A program made the position numbers and the translations under genes. A stretch of 64,000 nt of DNA from contig CP136069.1 of NCBI GenBank assembly GCA_032622095.1, positions 159,825,043 through 159,889,042 of the forward strand, given 5' to 3'. Position 1 is the first letter of the stretch. Each line of letters starts with the position of its first letter. Below are positions 22,821-34,894 of the stretch, one piece after another. Under the pieces are notes generated by a model that had not been told where the DNA came from, did not search any database, and saw only the letters and a program-made list of their open reading frames with translations. Source of the stretch: Siphonodentalium dalli (Eukaryota; Mollusca; Scaphopoda; Gadilida; Siphonodentaliidae).

Positions 22821-23632
22821 TTCTGAGGCTGAATTGGTCACTCTCATGCACCGGTTTCTATGATAAAGTTACCCAGTTTCTTGAAATTGTGATAAAGTTA
22901 CCCAGGTTTGGGAGAATTGTTACCCAGGTTAATAAAATGTCATGTTTAGCAACAAAATATTCATATTTTGCGATCATAATGACCACCTCCAGTACTAATA
23001 TTTCTTGATGCATGCTTAACCCTTTACCCAACAGAAGGGCCCTGTGCCAATGCATTCTCTTATATATGCGAGTCGACCATAGGTCGCCTCGCATATATAA
23101 GAGAATGCATTGGCTTAACACATTAAAAATTATAAAATTGTTAAAGAATGTAAGAAAAAATGGTAAAAAGTGTTTAAAAAAGATTTGTTTTAGGCCAATG
23201 CATTCTCTTATATATGCGAGTCGACCATAGGTCGCTCAGGGTATAACTGTAACTATCACAATGTGGTCAAGGAGCCGGTTCCAATGATATCCATATTTGT
23301 ATGGTTCTATTGAGGCAGACCGAAGATATTTTAGGCTGTTGAAGCTTTATTTGGCCGGTTTTGGCCGGTTTGTTGGGTAAAGGGTTAATGAGGGCTATTA
23401 CTTGCCAAAACTGAACAGTATTTCCCTCAATCATGTTTAAATCACGTTCATATTGTGAGATTTGCTTATAATTAACATGGGCTGGGACTAATATAACATA
23501 TATATTAGTCCCAGACATGGGTAACTTTATCACAATTCTCTCCAACCTGGGTAACTTTATGACAATTTCGGTAATATCGGTAACTTTATCACAATACAAA
23601 ACCAGTGAGAGTGATCAATTCAGCCTTTCTAA
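22821..23632. mobile_element. Inverted-repeat element with repeated GATAAAGTTACCC, host of a family A MITE
   Basis: The left arm (22821-22935) has GGCTGAATTGGTCACTCTCA, then three rounds of (A)TAAAGTTACCCAG or variants. The right arm (23518-23632) is its inverse, ending GTGATCAATTCAGCC. The family A MITE at 23016-23388 sits inside, so the element was originally about 440 bp. A perfect 14-bp hairpin CTGGGACTAATATA with its inverse lies at 23482-23515. Confidence 0.78.
23016..23388 (-). mobile_element. TTAA MITE family A, reversed, nested copy
   Basis: Ends TTAACCCTTTACCC and GGGTAAAGGGTTAA; opposite orientation to 1342, 17374 and 57637. The palindrome nearest the unique segment is half missing (sequence jumps from AGGTCG to CTCAGGGTATAAC near 23234), giving 373 bp. 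Confidence 0.9.
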
Positions 23633-24459
23633 GCAGCTATCATATTGGATCGGGTGTGCATGGTGTTCGTCGCGATTCGAATGGGTGTCTTAATTGGTGG
23701 CCCCACTACAACACCCTTTGTTTGTCCGAAACGGCCAAGGAACTGAGAGGCTTATATTTGGACCTATATATGGGAGCTGTGTTCGGGGTGTTTCGAAAGG
23801 AAACATTGAGGGACACCCTCTATACAGCACCCTTTGTTTGTCCGAAATACACATTTAACGAATAAGGAATATGTAAAGGAAGTCGACCGGGTGGCTCAAT
23901 TACTGATGTGCTATATAATTAAGTAACTAATTAAAGCATACAACCCCAACAAATAGGTAACCTGCCGCCAGTTTCCAAACTATGTCCACCAAGGTGGTTT
24001 ACACATACATTCAGAATGTTGTCTACGATATCCCGTATAGATCAAACCTATGCTTTGAACATATATACTCAGAGTTGTGTATTTGTATTGTATTGTTGGG
24101 GTGTCCATTTTATAATTTCCAAAATGCATCCCCTTATGGACCAAAATTTCCCACTCTGGGAAACTTCGTGTGCACACATGCACCCTTCAGTGGGAGTTTA
24201 CCAACTGATGCCTCTTTCCAACTGCATGGTTGCAAATTCCAACTTAACATATGGCGTTCAAACTATATATTGGAACAATCTTAGAACCTATTTCGGTTTG
24301 AAGTTTCCAACTGTTTGATAAAAATGGGATGGAGTGAAACACCCAACTCCACCGGTCGCCAAGTCCCTGCATATACTATACACACGTGCAATAAGTCTTA
24401 TTTCTAATCCCCGGCCATATTGGAGCCATACATGCAGCCCCGCTCCGCGCATTCAGTGC
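23633..24459. repeat. TTTCCAACT-type dispersed repeat in otherwise featureless DNA
   Basis: ACCCTTTGTTTGTCCGAAA is directly repeated at about 23709 and 23829. From 24100 to 24330 there are several TTTCCAACT-like words (GGGAGTTTACCAACTGATG, AGTTTCCAACTG), resembling 55757-55960. No conserved reading frame. Confidence 0.5.
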
Positions 24460-24760
24460 ATATATATGGAGCTTTTGAATATGCCCTATATATCACTAAC
24501 TCGTGGCCATTTTTAGACCCACCAGGTCCGCGGTTCCGTGGTTTCATATAGATTAATCCAGCCCGGTTCCGTGGTTTCAGTGCTATATACAGGTCAAAGT
24601 TTTGGAGTAGCATTTCCATATATGCATGGCGCTTTTGAATTATTCATGACTTCCATATATGGAAAGTTAAGTAAAACCACGGAACAGGCCCTAGCGGATC
24701 CAAAATGGCAGCGAGTTAGTGATAGGGCATATTCATGGATATTCAAAAGCTCCATATCTT
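24460..24760. mobile_element. Foldback family F, copy 1
   Basis: Left TATGGAGCTTTTGAATATG...ACTAACTCG is matched by an inverse right arm CGAGTTAGTGATAGGGCATA...CAAAAGCTCCATA. Inside are GGTTCCGTGGTTTCAGTGC, GTCAAAGTTTTGGAGTAGC and TTCCATATATGG, also present in the hairpin at 37470-37652. Confidence 0.7.
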
Positions 24761-25560
24761 TAATTCCTCCTTGGTAGAAGATTATTACATGAATACATTA
24801 AAACAAATTAAAGAAACATAAGCAAAACATGAACATACCATAACCCAAAAAAAATAAAAAATGTTGGAGAACAAAGATATAGAAATATATACTAAAGCAG
24901 TTATTCATCATCGCACATGTATACATTCGCGCCATACAAACACAAAACCACATTCGAGCACAGCATCTCCAGAACTTTGACCACGACAACGTTTCATGCT
25001 GTGGCTAAAATTGCCGGTTTCCACTTCGGCTTCGTTGTTGACCTTCAGCGCCGGTCCCATGCCCATGCATGGTGTGTACGTAATCTTTGCTATCGTGTAA
25101 CGCATCCAAACAAACAGGTGGTTTTACCGACAAAAACGATATTTTTCTCTCGCTGAGTGACAGGCAATAAATGTGTTGTGCGTCTGTCCAAATAGCCATT
25201 CCACGAACAACCGTAATGCGAAAACATTTATAAAAATTGACCCATAAAATTTTAAAAGGTGTTCCATGCCATTTGAATGTATTTATGCAAAACGGTTGAA
25301 GTCATTAATGTTGCGATATATTGAGCTTGATTTATGTTTTCTGTCCTGAGATGACGGCGTGTTGAGAATTGACCATGATGGTAGGGATGCGAATACTCGT
25401 TTTGTGCGAAGAAAGCTCAAGAAGACGCACGTTCCCACGAACAGCTAATATATATCTGTATATATAATATGTGACATTGACACATATTGGATTAACTGTA
25501 TGTGAATAAAATTGATGAATCTGACCAACTGCATGTGGATGTTGGAACATCCCAATATAT
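24761..25560. other. No gene proven; GC-richer patch at 24940-25110
   Basis: Between about 24940 and 25110 the composition rises, and both strands are open in one or more frames (e.g. minus strand from 25105). No domain, promoter or convincing splice pair was seen. Confidence 0.3.
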
Positions 25561-26021
25561 AAATATATTGATGAATAGTTTCCCATTAGGGAGTGCTCAG
25601 ATAATAAGTTCAACCCTATCTATACTAAATACTCATTGATGAATAGTTACCCCCTTTGGAAGTGCTCAGATAATAAGTTTAACCATATCTATACTAAATA
25701 CCCATTGATGAATATATATATAGTTACCCCTTAGGAAGTGCTCAGATAATAAGTTTAACCCAATATATACTAAATACTCATTGGTGAGTAGTTACCCATT
25801 AGAAAGTGCTCAGATAATAAGTTCAACAGGTCGTTTGTTGAACTTATTATCTCAACATTTCCTTCCAATAACTTGGACTCCTTCAGCACTTATTATCTGA
25901 CATCTGCTTATTTTCCTGAACACACCTTCAGATGAATAATAGACCTCCCCAATGTATACTTTGTATATATCTGGATGGAGGACCCATTTATATTAGACAT
26001 TTGGTATATAGAAAGGGTTAT
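25560..26021. repeat. ~80-bp minisatellite in a family C TTAA-type element
   Basis: AGTGCTCAGATAATAAGTT with ACTAAATACTCATTGATGAA or variants repeats about four times between 25573 and 25830. GTTCAACAGGTCGTTTGTTGAAC closes a hairpin at about 25821-25845. The right part (TTATTATCTGACATCTGC, TTTTCCTGAACACACC, AGAAAGGGTTATAAC) matches the family C elements at 14817 and 43963. Confidence 0.7.
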
Positions 26022-27400
26022 AACTTCACATCTCTCTTTATCTGTTCGATTCTTCTCGGTCTTTGGCCGTGATCATATTTCTATTTAAGTATGAATGTCC
26101 GCGTACAGACACGGGCCTTCTTGAGTTGGTACTGCCAGCCATTATATATATTTACACATTCATTGGTAACCTAATATGATAACCTAATATGATCAGTGGA
26201 ACCTACTATGAATCTAGAAATGCAGCGACAGCTGGATTGCGTTTCGCGAACAATGGTATAGTGCTTACTTTGATAAAATATGGCCGAGGGCGAATTATGG
26301 TAATTTTCTATGACAGTCGTCTTTATCTGCATGATTCATCGCAATGTGCATTACTGCAAAAATGCACGAACTGCAACAGATGGTGAACAATTAAATCGCT
26401 GCTTCGTTTTAAAATTCTATTGCGATGTATAATCATAACGGATTTTCATTGAAGTTTAGTTTTAGTGTTGATCTAAATTAATTGTTGTTGCAAGTATAAT
26501 GTCTGCATAATACTATGTTTAATTCCTCTATGTATAACGCTATCACATAGAACACAGAGTGATCACAAAATCGTTCGGGCCCACTAAATTGAATGGAGAA
26601 CATTTTAAATTTCATAATTCAAAACAAAAATTGTCTCAATTATATGATTTACGAGATAACTTATAGGCATGTTTGCACACACAATATGAAGGCAGATGGC
26701 AGATAACAGTTCACAATACTTAACTAACTCGCGGTTGTTATTTTAAAAATTGATTTCGACTTTTATGAAATAGCCCATCAATGCGTAGACACTTAACCGT
26801 ATGTCGTAAATGTAATGCTGTTATGGGAGAACAATCACCGTACCATCCTCATTGTACCACACCAATGGTGGCGCAATAGAGTAATGGACACATTGCGACA
26901 TCAGCCTTTGTCCAATCTCCACAGACGTAACATCTTGCGGTATAATAAGGAACTTGAAGAACAATATGGCACATGTTTGAAGTTGCATCTTGTCTGCAGG
27001 TGCAACTATTTAATTCATTCACTGTGGATTCACATGCAATTATACTGACATTTATATCACTTAACAATAACGTAACTGATCGAAATCTGAAACTTTATGA
27101 TTATTTAAAAATATAATTTGACACAAATATTTTGTCGCAAATATCCCATAAATTTGAAAAATAAAAGTATTGAGATACGATTAAACACACTGTATATTGT
27201 CAGTATTACAGGTGAGAAATGTACATTTTTACATTATGTTTTCCACTTGTAACCATTGAAACTATAATAGTATTGAAACGTTTATCAGGAAGGCACTTGG
27301 ACGAGGGTGTGGGTAATGGTGGATGGGAGGGATATCTCATCTCCAATTTTTTTCAAAAGTTCAGAGAACTGATGCCAAAATCTACGGAAGTTTATACTAT
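26022..27400. other. No gene recognised
   Basis: AT-rich. Both strands are open around 26815-27067 (77 and 72 codons), with a TGCAGGTGCAAC near 26995, but no family is recognised. Confidence 0.35.
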
Positions 27401-27404
27401 TTCA

Positions 27405-27560
27405 AAGATTAGATTAGATTAGATTTTATTTTGTTAACATTCATATACATGTTGACAATGCAATGATACTGTAAATAGTATAACAATTATGTGTATATAA
27501 ATTATGTATATAATATAAGTAAAATCGGTTTCTATATATTATACTTTGATGTATAACACA
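27405..27560 (-). mobile_element. LINE 3' tail (pentamer-tailed)
   Basis: AGATTAGATTAGATTAGATT followed by TTATTTTGTTAACATTCATA reads on the minus strand as a LINE 3' UTR ending in (ATCTA)n. Coding sequence is absent. The UTR differs from the other two LINE tails here, so it is a different lineage. Confidence 0.55.
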
Positions 27561-28139
27561 TATATATAATCTCATTTAAAGCTGTGTAAAAGTAAGAGCG
27601 CAGAATATATAGAAAATCAGTTGGGTGCCCTGTCATGTGACTGAATTTTATCGGAGATAACATAATATAAGCAGGCCGAGGCCCCTTTATTTCCATTATG
27701 GTCCCGAAATATGTTAAAGGGATACTTTACACAAACGTTGTTGTTGGTTTCTTTAGTCTCTGAATTGTAGAATAAGGTAACCAGATTTCCATTATTTGAA
27801 AGTCTGTTGAGTATACGAAATAATGTTATATACGGATTGCAGATTAGCCGGAATGCGAAAATACCAATTGTCGCTGTCGAGTAATTTTTGGATTGTTTTC
27901 AAGCAAATGTATCAAATACATGTTATATTATATGCATACTAGTCCCAGATACTCATTAAGTCATTGTATAGTCACTAGTCAGTGAGTGGCTTGAGTTTAC
28001 GCCAGTATCAACATAATTTTTTGCACGACCATGTGTGCCACGCTTTGCCCAATCCACTATCCGAGAATTATTTTGATTACGTCTTGTACATGGAAATTCG
28101 TAATTTAATTTATGACTCCAACAATAAACTAAATTTATG
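27561..28139. other. No feature seen
   Basis: AT-rich, without repeat or coding signal. Confidence 0.35.
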
Positions 28140-28628
28140 TCAAAAGGTACTCAATCCGAACAGAGGGTCCCCATCTCAACAGATTCCAACAACAACAATC
28201 CGATCAGAGGGTCCTATATTACTATTTCTTTGGCTTTGGGTGTACAAAATATTTGATTCGAGTCGAGGAACCCATCAAACAAAGCTCAGAGTTATTAGAT
28301 ATTGATTTTTGAAATTTGTTATTTACTCGAGATGAGTACTAATAATTGCCTTCAACTGCCGTAATCTGCTCTGGATGTGTACTCCAAAATCTATTCAAAC
28401 AGACAAGGATGGATAACTCTAAAATCAAGTGGTAATAACAGCGCAATTTTGACTGAGTTCTGGGCCAGATAATATTCCCGATAATGAAAAATAATAGATT
28501 TCTTAAATCGATATCTAACAAATCTGAGCTTTGATGGGTGACTTCCTCGACTCGAATCAAATATTTTTGACCCCCGAAGCCATTGAAATAGTAATTGAGA
28601 GGAGTTTTATCGGATTGAGTACCTTTAA
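28140..28628 (+). mobile_element. TTAA foldback MITE family B, long-arm subfamily, copy 4
   Basis: It runs from AAAAGGTACTCAATCCGA (left TTAA mutated) to TCGGATTGAGTACCTTTAA. The two halves are mutually inverted over much of their length (TTGATTCGAGTCGAGGAACC and GACTTCCTCGACTCGAATCA). It is a close match to 36671-37158 and lies in the same orientation on the other side of the giant foldback. Confidence 0.88.
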
Positions 28629-29268
28629 CCTGAACGTTTACAGAAAACATCTTCGACTCAAATTACTTAGTTTTCTATATATTATCGATATTAGATCGTT
28701 ATCACCGGAAATTTACTGAAAATGGCGTACAGCAGGCTACCCCTTTAAGATTGTTCTCACTGTGGATGAACTGAAGTAATTGTTTGTACGCGTTAACGTA
28801 GTACTCTACTGTAATTCGAGGCGAACGGTGAGTAGAATTATGTTATTTTCTCGCAAACACATGCATGCACGAAAGCAACAACTGAATGTCCCTTTCCTAT
28901 CTCGTATCGGTGCACGTATACCATAATCTCTATCTCTATGCCAAATTTGTCCCAGAAACGGGTATACGGACTTTGAACAGTACAGTCCAACGACAAGAAT
29001 TCAAATTTCGGGCAAACGACGTAGCAGGATTTGTTTTCAAACAGTTATTCTTGGGTGTCTCGGCACAGAGTCACACAAAACCCGGACTCCTTTATACATT
29101 CAGTTATCACCGCGGTGATACATGGATGTTGAAATTTACATGGTTTTGTATATATATAGTTATAACTTCATAATCGTGTTCTGGTGACCGCATGTTGTCG
29201 CCCACTGTACCGACTGAGCTGGGCCAAATACGGAACAGCTGTGGCCTTGGATTGTCCACCAAGTGAGA
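28629..29268. other. No gene recognised
   Basis: The minus strand at about 29192-29225 reads CAGCTCAGTCGGTAC, like a tRNA A-box region; no convincing B-box, so no SINE or tRNA is called. Confidence 0.35.
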
Positions 29269-29872
29269 TAGTCCGGGAGCTAATAGGGGTACCATTGCAC
29301 CCCTGGGACTTAACTTCACCCCACTCATTTTGTTCTTTATTATGTCCTTCAACTTTTAAGCAATGTTAACAAGAAAAAAAAGTGGCCTTTTAGACTCCAG
29401 ACAAGATGGCGTCCATCATGGCCGCCGTTTTTCAGACCATACCCTAAGTCAGTTTTATGCAATTATAGCGGGAAATTCTTGTAAAATGTATACAAATGTA
29501 TATATTTTCGTGAAGCTGAGACATAATGACACTTTTTGGGCCAAAATTGAAACTCACCATCCAAGATGGCCACCAAAATGGCCACCGGAAGTTGAAAATA
29601 TAACATTTTTTCACAAATATCTTCTAGATCAATTCATGCTGTTTGGAACTGGTTGAGTAATGCAACTTTATTTTGTGTTTTGTATATTAACTGATCATTG
29701 GAGCAACGAAATATGCAATTATTGGGGTCCTAACCCCTTCCAATCCCTCAAAAATTCGATTTTACAGAATGCGGTATAAAATTTCACAAAAAAATCACAA
29801 TCGGGATTCTAGTCATATTTCAACAAGAAATGAACAGAACTTTGTAATGTAAGTGAGGCATATCATTAACTA
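29269..29872 (+). repeat. Giant foldback left arm, outer part
   Basis: Inverse of about 35690-36295. It contains the YY1-like words ACAAGATGGCGTCC and CCAAGATGGCC. The frame at 29363-29656 is mirrored by an equivalent frame in the right arm simply because the arms are copies. Confidence 0.88.
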
Positions 29873-31693
29873 TATTAATATGATTACGTCAGTACGTATG
29901 GACAACCCAAAAACACGTACTTCGATCTATAAAATGGTAAATGTATGTTTCATGGGAGTGCCCGTATTTCCGGCCAACTTGGGTCAATACGTCAGTACGT
30001 ATGGACAGAGATATGTCTCTATTCCGAAGGTTCGCTATTCCGAATATTCACTATTCTATTCCGAATATGTTAATACTAGCGTAATAGCATTTTTCATTCC
30101 TCGTGTGGTTTTTATGGGGGGGGGGTGCACATGAGGCTGCAAATTTCAATTCATTTCTGTTTAAATACGCCCAGAATAGAAAACATTCAGAATAACGAAT
30201 CTTCGGAATAACGAATCTTAAGCCCCGGTTCCATATCCCCGATTTTCCACCCCGAATGTTCCCGAATGACTCCCGAATCATAATTTTGCAAAAATCGTGG
30301 AGTAAGTTCGGGACGAGTCGGTACAGTGAATTTTTACCCCCGAACATGATCGGGGATATCGGTGCCATCGGGGTCGATTCGGGACGATTCTGGGCCCGCT
30401 CCCGACAGTTTTGAAATGTTCAAAACTATCGGGAACCAAGCCGAATCGCTCCCGATTTGTCAATCATCGGGAGAAATTCGGGAGCAATTCGGCACCTATT
30501 CGGGAGTAGTCGGCAGTATTCGGCAGTATTCGGCAATATTCGGGTGGATATTCTGGAGTAGTCGGCAGTATTCGGTAGCTTATTCCCGAATTCGCCATGT
30601 GTGGCTGCTTTTATACTGAGATCCGGTGTATCTGCAAATTTCGGCATCGATTCGGGACGTTCGGCAGCAATTGAATACCAATTCGGTATTTATTCGGCAT
30701 CAATTCGGTACCAGTTCGGCATTGATTCGGGGTATTCGAGAACAAGTCGGTAGTAATCTGGGCAATTCGGCAGCTACTCGCACGAAGTTTCGGTATCAGT
30801 TCGGGATAATTCTTTATCATTCGGGAAGAAATTCGGAAGCATTCTGGAATACTCGGCAATGTTCGGGACGATTAAATTTTGTCATCAGTTCGGCGGCTTT
30901 TGGAATAAAACTCGTCCAGAATTCTCTCGAATGCTGCCGATTTGGTCTGGTCCCGAATTGGTGCCGAATATACTAATTCGGGACAGAAAATCGGGAATAT
31001 GGAACCGGGGAATTAGGAAAAACGAATATTTGGAATAGCGAACCTTCGGAATAATGAATCTTCCGAATATGGAATCTTCGGAATAATGAACCAGATCCTG
31101 TATGAACATACCACGACACGTTCATCAATAAATGTATAAATGTTTCGTGGGACTGTTTATATATATACATATAGGACTGGAGTAAAGTTGACACCAACGC
31201 GTCTTTGTTAATTTTGGTGCCCGGATTTCAACGAAATTTGGTGTGGTGACTCGGGGTGCCCTGGCAGAGTGTATAATGGCGTTAGTTTTTCTAAATTTTG
31301 ATTTAAACAAATTTAAATGAATAAAAATATGAACCTATGTGAATATTTAGGTACAATATAAACCTATTTGCACGAGAATATGTTGCAGCACCAGATATAG
31401 TGGAATGTTGGCCACAGTTAGACATGGGCCAGAGTGAGACATTGCCTCTAACATTTCTCTAATTACCAGACCAATATCAATGGGGCCAGTCCAGAGATAT
31501 TAGCCATATAACACATGTTATTATATTTGTTCAAAATGCTATCATCGGGTGAAGGTTGACTCTGGCCCAGCCACCAATTTTCAAGGCAAAATCAATTAAT
31601 TTAATTTTTGCAATTTCAAGGGAAAAATATGTTTATTGGATAAATTTACATATAATACTGAATACATTTTTGTGATGTGGAAAACGGGGATTC
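29873..31693. mobile_element. 1.8-kb insertion in the left foldback arm
   Basis: The right arm reads without a break through GGCATATCATTACC...TATTCCAACT, while the left arm is split here. ATCATTAACTATATTAAT before and ATTCATTACATATTAATA after may be remains of a target duplication. It holds the direct repeat CGTCAGTACGTATGGACA (29887 and 29989), the TTCGG-rich element, and ~590 bp (31100-31693) without features. Confidence 0.75.
30009..31095. mobile_element. TTCGG-rich inverted-end element
   Basis: Outer inverted motifs are ATTCCGAAGGTTCGCTATTC (30012) and its inverse (about 31035). Inner ends are CCCCGGTTCCATATCCCCGA (30221) and the inverse ending GGAACCGGGG (31011). Between them, CCCGAA words dominate the first ~90 bp and then TTCGG words recur dozens of times at irregular spacing (ATTCGGCAGTATTCGGCAGT and so on). 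The frames on both strands there are products of this repetition. No known family recognised. Confidence 0.65.
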
Positions 31694-32440
31694 ATTACAT
31701 ATTAATATTCCAAATCACTGGAACCAAAATTCTTACTTTGGCTCAAAATGGCTGCCAATATGGCCGCCAAAATATGGAAAATGGTAAATATTACACCAGC
31801 GTGTCCTGCAATCGCTTACAAGTTGTGGTTGATGTATAAAATTGGCTATTCTGCATTCTATACATTGAATACTAACATGTTTGATGCACCATGGTTAATT
31901 GTTACTATTGTCACCCCTGACATCGTCAAAAATATTGGACTTTTCTCTCAAAAACTTGACATAAATATTGGCAAAAATTAACTTTTCAGGTTTGGACCAT
32001 TTTTTCAGGTAAAATATAACTATCTTTGGTTTGAAAGGTGTTTATTGTTTTGGTCTATCTTAAATGTGCCACACTACGGTGTTTATAGACTAAATTGCTC
32101 AAGATGGCTTCCAAAATGGCAACCAAATTTGTAGAATGTAAATTTTTTTACATATATCCCGAACATTCTCTGCATTATCCGAAAAGGTAGCATATTGTGA
32201 CTCACTTGGTTATTATACATGTTAGTTAATTAACTGACAACTAGATGTTCTATTCTGGTTGTCCGTATGGGGCATGACAAATTCATTTTAAAGTATGCAA
32301 TTTTGCCGAGAACCTCTTTTGTGATTTTGGCCACATTTATTGAAAGGAAATGGGCAGAACTTTGATACAGAATTGAGATGGACCATAATATTTGTCTATT
32401 CTGGTCCATTATGATAAAAAATGTCTACAGGATACAGTGT
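31694..32440 (+). repeat. Giant foldback left arm, inner part
   Basis: Inverse of about 34895-35690. It includes CAAAATGGCTGCCAATATGG, the TTGGTTTGAAAGGTG region and a long shared stretch through AACCTCTTTTGTGATTTTGG. Confidence 0.88.
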
Positions 32441-34140
32441 GGATGCCAAGATCATAGCCAGGGAGTTACTCTATGCTCATATGTGAGGTGAATAGGTATA
32501 CAGGGAGTTATTGTATGTCATGACTGGTGTGAGTAGGTATACAATGAGTGACTATATGGTTATGAGTGGGTTGTCCATGGTAAGATGCATCTAGGTATAC
32601 AGGGAGAGGTCATGGTCAGGTGTGATGTCAATCGGTATGCATGGAGTGACTCTATGGTGTATGATTGTGTATATTCAGTACGGGTGCAACCGGTGTACCT
32701 GTATGGTCATTGGTGTGGTGTATGAATATAGCTACATGGTCATCTATGTGTTGATTATGTATATATGGAGTGACTGTAAGGTCCTGGTGGTATGTGCATG
32801 TGTTGTCTGTATGACCATGGATGGGGTGTGTGGATAAGTAGGGAGTGATTTTACGGTTACGGGTAATGTGTACAGGTATACGTGGAATGACTGTACGGTC
32901 ATGATTGAATATGAATACCTGGAGTAAGCTGGGTGGACATTATCGAGGGTGTGGGTATATAGGGAGTGTCCGTGTGGTAATGGTGGGATGTATATTTATA
33001 TATCTCGTGGATGTATTATCATTTGTGGGTGTATACGGCTTTGCTGTATTATCATGGATGGCGTGTATGATTATGCAGTGAATTGCTGAATTGTCATGTG
33101 TGAGGTGTATATGCAAGTATGGAGTGTTTGAGTGGTCGTGTGTGTGGGTTTTTGTATATCTGGAATGGCTGAATGGCCATCAGTGAGGTTTACATGTATA
33201 TACCTGGAGTGAATCTATAGTCTATGGTGGGCTGCATATGTATATCGAGTGGTTATATGACTATGTGTGTCGAATAGGTATACAAGTAGTGACTGTATGG
33301 TTAATGGTGAGATAAGTACATGTAGGTATACAAGTAGTGACTGTATGGTCACAAATGTAATGAACATCTATACAGGGGGTGACTAAATGGTCATGTGTCA
33401 GGCGTATGAGTATACCTGGTGTTCCTGTTTGGTGACTCGTGGCGGTATGGTCATGTGTAGGTTATACCAGTATACACACGTGTTGCTTTATTGTCATGGG
33501 CGAGGGATATGAGTATATAGCGAGTGGCTATATGGCCATGGATGAGGTGCATATGCATACACGGAGTGACTATACTGACATGGATGGGGTGTATTAGTAT
33601 ATCTTGAGTGGCTATTCGGCTATGGTGTGACAAATAGGGATACAGGGAGTGACATGGCCAATGTTGAGGTGAATATGTATACAAGGATTCACCATGATCA
33701 TGTATGAATGTTTTAATAGGTACACACGGGGTGACTATATGGCCATATGTCAGGTGAAGGAGTATACCAGGTGACATGGGTGAGGGTATGTGAATGAAGC
33801 GAGTGGCTATATGGCCATTGGTGAGGTGCATATGTATACCGGAATGACTTTATGGTCATAGTTGTGGTGTTGATGTAGATATTGATTGTCTATTTGACCA
33901 TGCGTTTGGAGAATAGGTATACACGGGGTGACATTATGGCCAACGGTGAGATGAATGGGTATACAAGGAGTGACTATATGGTTATGGGTCATGTTTAGGA
34001 GTATACCCGGTGTGCCTGCATTGTGACGCATGGCTGTATGGTCATCCGTGGTCATGGGTCAGGTGTACATGTATACAGTGGGTCACTATATTGTTATGTC
34101 TGTGGTGTTTATGTATATATGTAATGACTGTGTGCTAATG
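32441..34140 (+). repeat. Foldback inner tandem repeats, left (about 41-44-bp unit)
   Basis: Diverged copies of a unit like GTATACAGGGAGTGACTATA followed by TGGTCATGGGTGAGGTG recur for 1.7 kb, roughly 40 copies. Open minus-strand frames at 33451-33831 and 33807-34055 are repeats of one peptide motif and are not genes. Confidence 0.85.
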
Positions 34141-34141
34141 G

Positions 34142-34265
34142 CTGGCTATCGCTTTCCACGCTTAACGCCCCCCATCTACATAAACATCATCAAGATGGAG
34201 AACTATCTGGCATGACCTCTCTATTGATTAACATACCCTTGAGTTATTGTGGAAAGCGATAGCCA
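34142..34265. repeat. Centre of the giant foldback
   Basis: TGGCTATCGCTTTCCAC (34142-34158) and GTGGAAAGCGATAGCCA (34249-34265) form a 17-bp stem. The ~90 bp between them are the only part of the element that is not repeated in inverse. Confidence 0.85.
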
Positions 34266-34894
34266 CCCAAGATACACACGTACAACCAACCCATTACCCA
34301 AGTCACTCAATATGTACATAAACACCACACAAATGACAACATAGTAACCCACTTTATACACGTACACCTGATCATGCAGCCATACTTGGTTATACCCGTA
34401 CATACCACAAATAACGATACAGCCACGAGTCACCGTGTATGAACACCAGGTATACACCTACACCCGACACATGCCCAAAAAGTCACTCTATGTATACATA
34501 TTCACTACATTCACGATCATTTAGTCACTCATTGCATACATATTCACATCACCATGGACCATAGGGCCACTACATGTATACCTATTCGCCATACACATGA
34601 CCATAGAGTCAATCCAGGTATACATATGAACAATACCAATGGTGAGCCCTTCCAGATATACAAATACCCGCACATACCACCACTCATAAGTTCCATACTT
34701 GCCACTCATAAGTTATATACACACCATCCATGATCATACATATACTCCCCATACACCACCAATGATAACACATCCACAACATATATAAATATATGTCCCA
34801 CCGTCACCAACAGGGGACTCCCTATATACCCACACATCACTCATGACCATACAATAACTCCCTGTATGCCTATTATCCTCATCTATGGTCATAG
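34266..34894 (-). repeat. Foldback inner tandem repeats, right
   Basis: The same unit as on the left but on the opposite strand (GTATACA...CATGACCATA). About 15 copies, so this side is ~1 kb shorter than the left. The array has therefore expanded or contracted on one side. Confidence 0.85.

Noticed and set aside
24908-25199. First exon of a gene on the minus strand
   Set aside because: GC-richer and open in two frames, but no splice donor, domain or clear choice of frame.
29192-29240. A tRNA or tRNA-derived SINE on the minus strand (CAGCTCAGTCGGTAC)
   Set aside because: Only an A-box-like word; no B-box, no cloverleaf, no tail.
30278-30976. Several overlapping frames with repeated FG/SGR/PNT words
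   Set aside because: They reflect the TTCGG/CCGAA repetition; frames are open on both strands at once.
33451-34055. Histidine- and threonine-rich proteins of 126 and 82 residues, minus strand
   Set aside because: They are translations of the foldback's inner tandem repeats, with no independent gene signal.
34142-34265. A Rho-independent-terminator-like or attenuator hairpin
   Set aside because: It is the centre of the eukaryotic foldback element; bacterial terminator logic does not apply.
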